From: Enterenecus faecium
GTDB taxonomy: Bacteria > Bacillota > Clostridia > Oscillospirales > Oscillospiraceae
Assembly (NCBI GenBank): GCA_018713215.1
Contig: DVFO01000060.1
Location: 1-5,004 of the forward strand
Direction of reading: 5' to 3'
DNA: 5,004 nt
Positions 4,858-5,004 of this stretch are shown piece by piece. A program made the position numbers and the translations under genes. The number at the start of each line of letters is the position of its first letter. Positions within the stretch are counted from its first letter, which is position 1. The notes under the pieces were generated by a model. It did no database searches. It was given only the letters and a program-made list of their open reading frames with translations, and was not told where the DNA came from.

Positions 4858-5004
4858 GTGGAAACCTTTGGATAATCGCTGCCTTTGCGGTTCTCAAATT
4901 GAAGGAACGTTATCCTGATATTCGTCTGATCCTCGTGCTTCCTTGCTTCTCTCAAACGAGAGGATGGTCGCAGGAAGATATAGAGATATACGATGACATC
5001 AAAC
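4854..5004 (+). CDS. SLOG/DUF1273-like protein, N-terminally short, cut by the window edge
   Basis: Fifty codons are visible and the frame is open at the edge. AVLKLKERYPDIRLILVLPCFSQTRGWSQEDIEIYDDIK matches the middle of DUF1273/SLOG proteins, in which the LKxxYPxIxLxLVLPC strand and QTxxW are characteristic. In that family roughly 40-50 residues normally come first, holding a TGHR motif and a GGAxGxD nucleotide-binding loop. Here there are only about 11 residues (MSGNLWIIAAF) and neither motif. Translation looks efficient: AGGAGG at 4841-4846 lies seven bases before the ATG, which overlaps the upstream stop. This may be a deletion product or decayed gene that captured a good start. SLOG proteins are proposed to bind nucleotides or related ligands; without the loop that activity is doubtful. 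Confidence 0.65.
   Translation, partial: MSGNLWIIAAFAVLKLKERYPDIRLILVLPCFSQTRGWSQEDIEIYDDIK

Larger units (their letters stand above)
4346..5004. mobile_element. One end of a probable integrative element or remnant inserted behind lysS
   Basis: From the lysS stop to the window edge the DNA is clearly AT-richer, with codons such as AAA, ATA and TTA that the upstream genes avoid. It carries tandem repeats, an attenuator-like leader, a DUF6462-like gene and a SLOG-like gene. Both protein types are common on conjugative and integrative elements of gut Firmicutes. No integrase, relaxase or conjugation gene lies within the window, so element type and size are unknown. The left boundary could lie a few bases inside lysS if the element restores its end. 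Confidence 0.65.

Overview
The window looks like chromosome from a GC-rich member of the Clostridia, most like gut Oscillospiraceae (Flavonifractor or Pseudoflavonifractor type). This rests on three things: the codon choice, the queA-tgt-yajC order, and a TIGR04086-type membrane protein behind yajC. The taxon is an inference from composition and gene content, not a match to a named genome. All recognisable genes are on the + strand.

Positions 1-4345 are ordinary housekeeping DNA. The last ten codons of queA end at 33 and are followed by tgt (105-1238); together they cover two steps of tRNA queuosine synthesis. yajC (1340-1657), the small SecDF-associated membrane protein, has its own promoter (1261-1289) and a strong hairpin terminator (1671-1723). 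A four-helix membrane protein of the TIGR04086 type (1722-2153) follows, and its best start lies inside that terminator's U-tract. A perfect 13-bp hairpin (2166-2197) precedes a full-consensus promoter (2202-2230) that should drive greA (2321-2797) and, 36 bases further on, lysS (2834-4345). greA rescues backtracked RNA polymerase and lysS charges tRNA-Lys, so this pair serves basic transcription and translation.

The character of the DNA changes abruptly at the lysS stop codon. From 4346 to the end it is AT-rich: a hand count of one 60-base stretch gives 25 G+C at 4621-4680 against 35 at 3661-3720 in lysS. It carries signs of an integrated mobile element: tandem TTGACAACAA repeats (4389-4409), an inverted repeat enclosing a TATAAT box (4406-4435), and an 18-bp GNRA-loop terminator (4488-4533) with a small Cys-rich reading frame running into it. 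Two overlapping genes follow: a DUF6462-like putative DNA-binding protein (4585-4857) and the start of a SLOG/DUF1273-like protein (4854 onward, cut by the window edge). The second lacks the usual N-terminal nucleotide-binding segment. The simplest reading is an integrative element or its remnant inserted at the 3' end of lysS, with an attachment site near 4337-4409.

No tRNA, rRNA or CRISPR array was seen. No undescribed system is demonstrated. The most original signals are the terminator that overlaps the next gene's start (1671-1724) and the attenuator-like leader of the inserted element (4444-4533).
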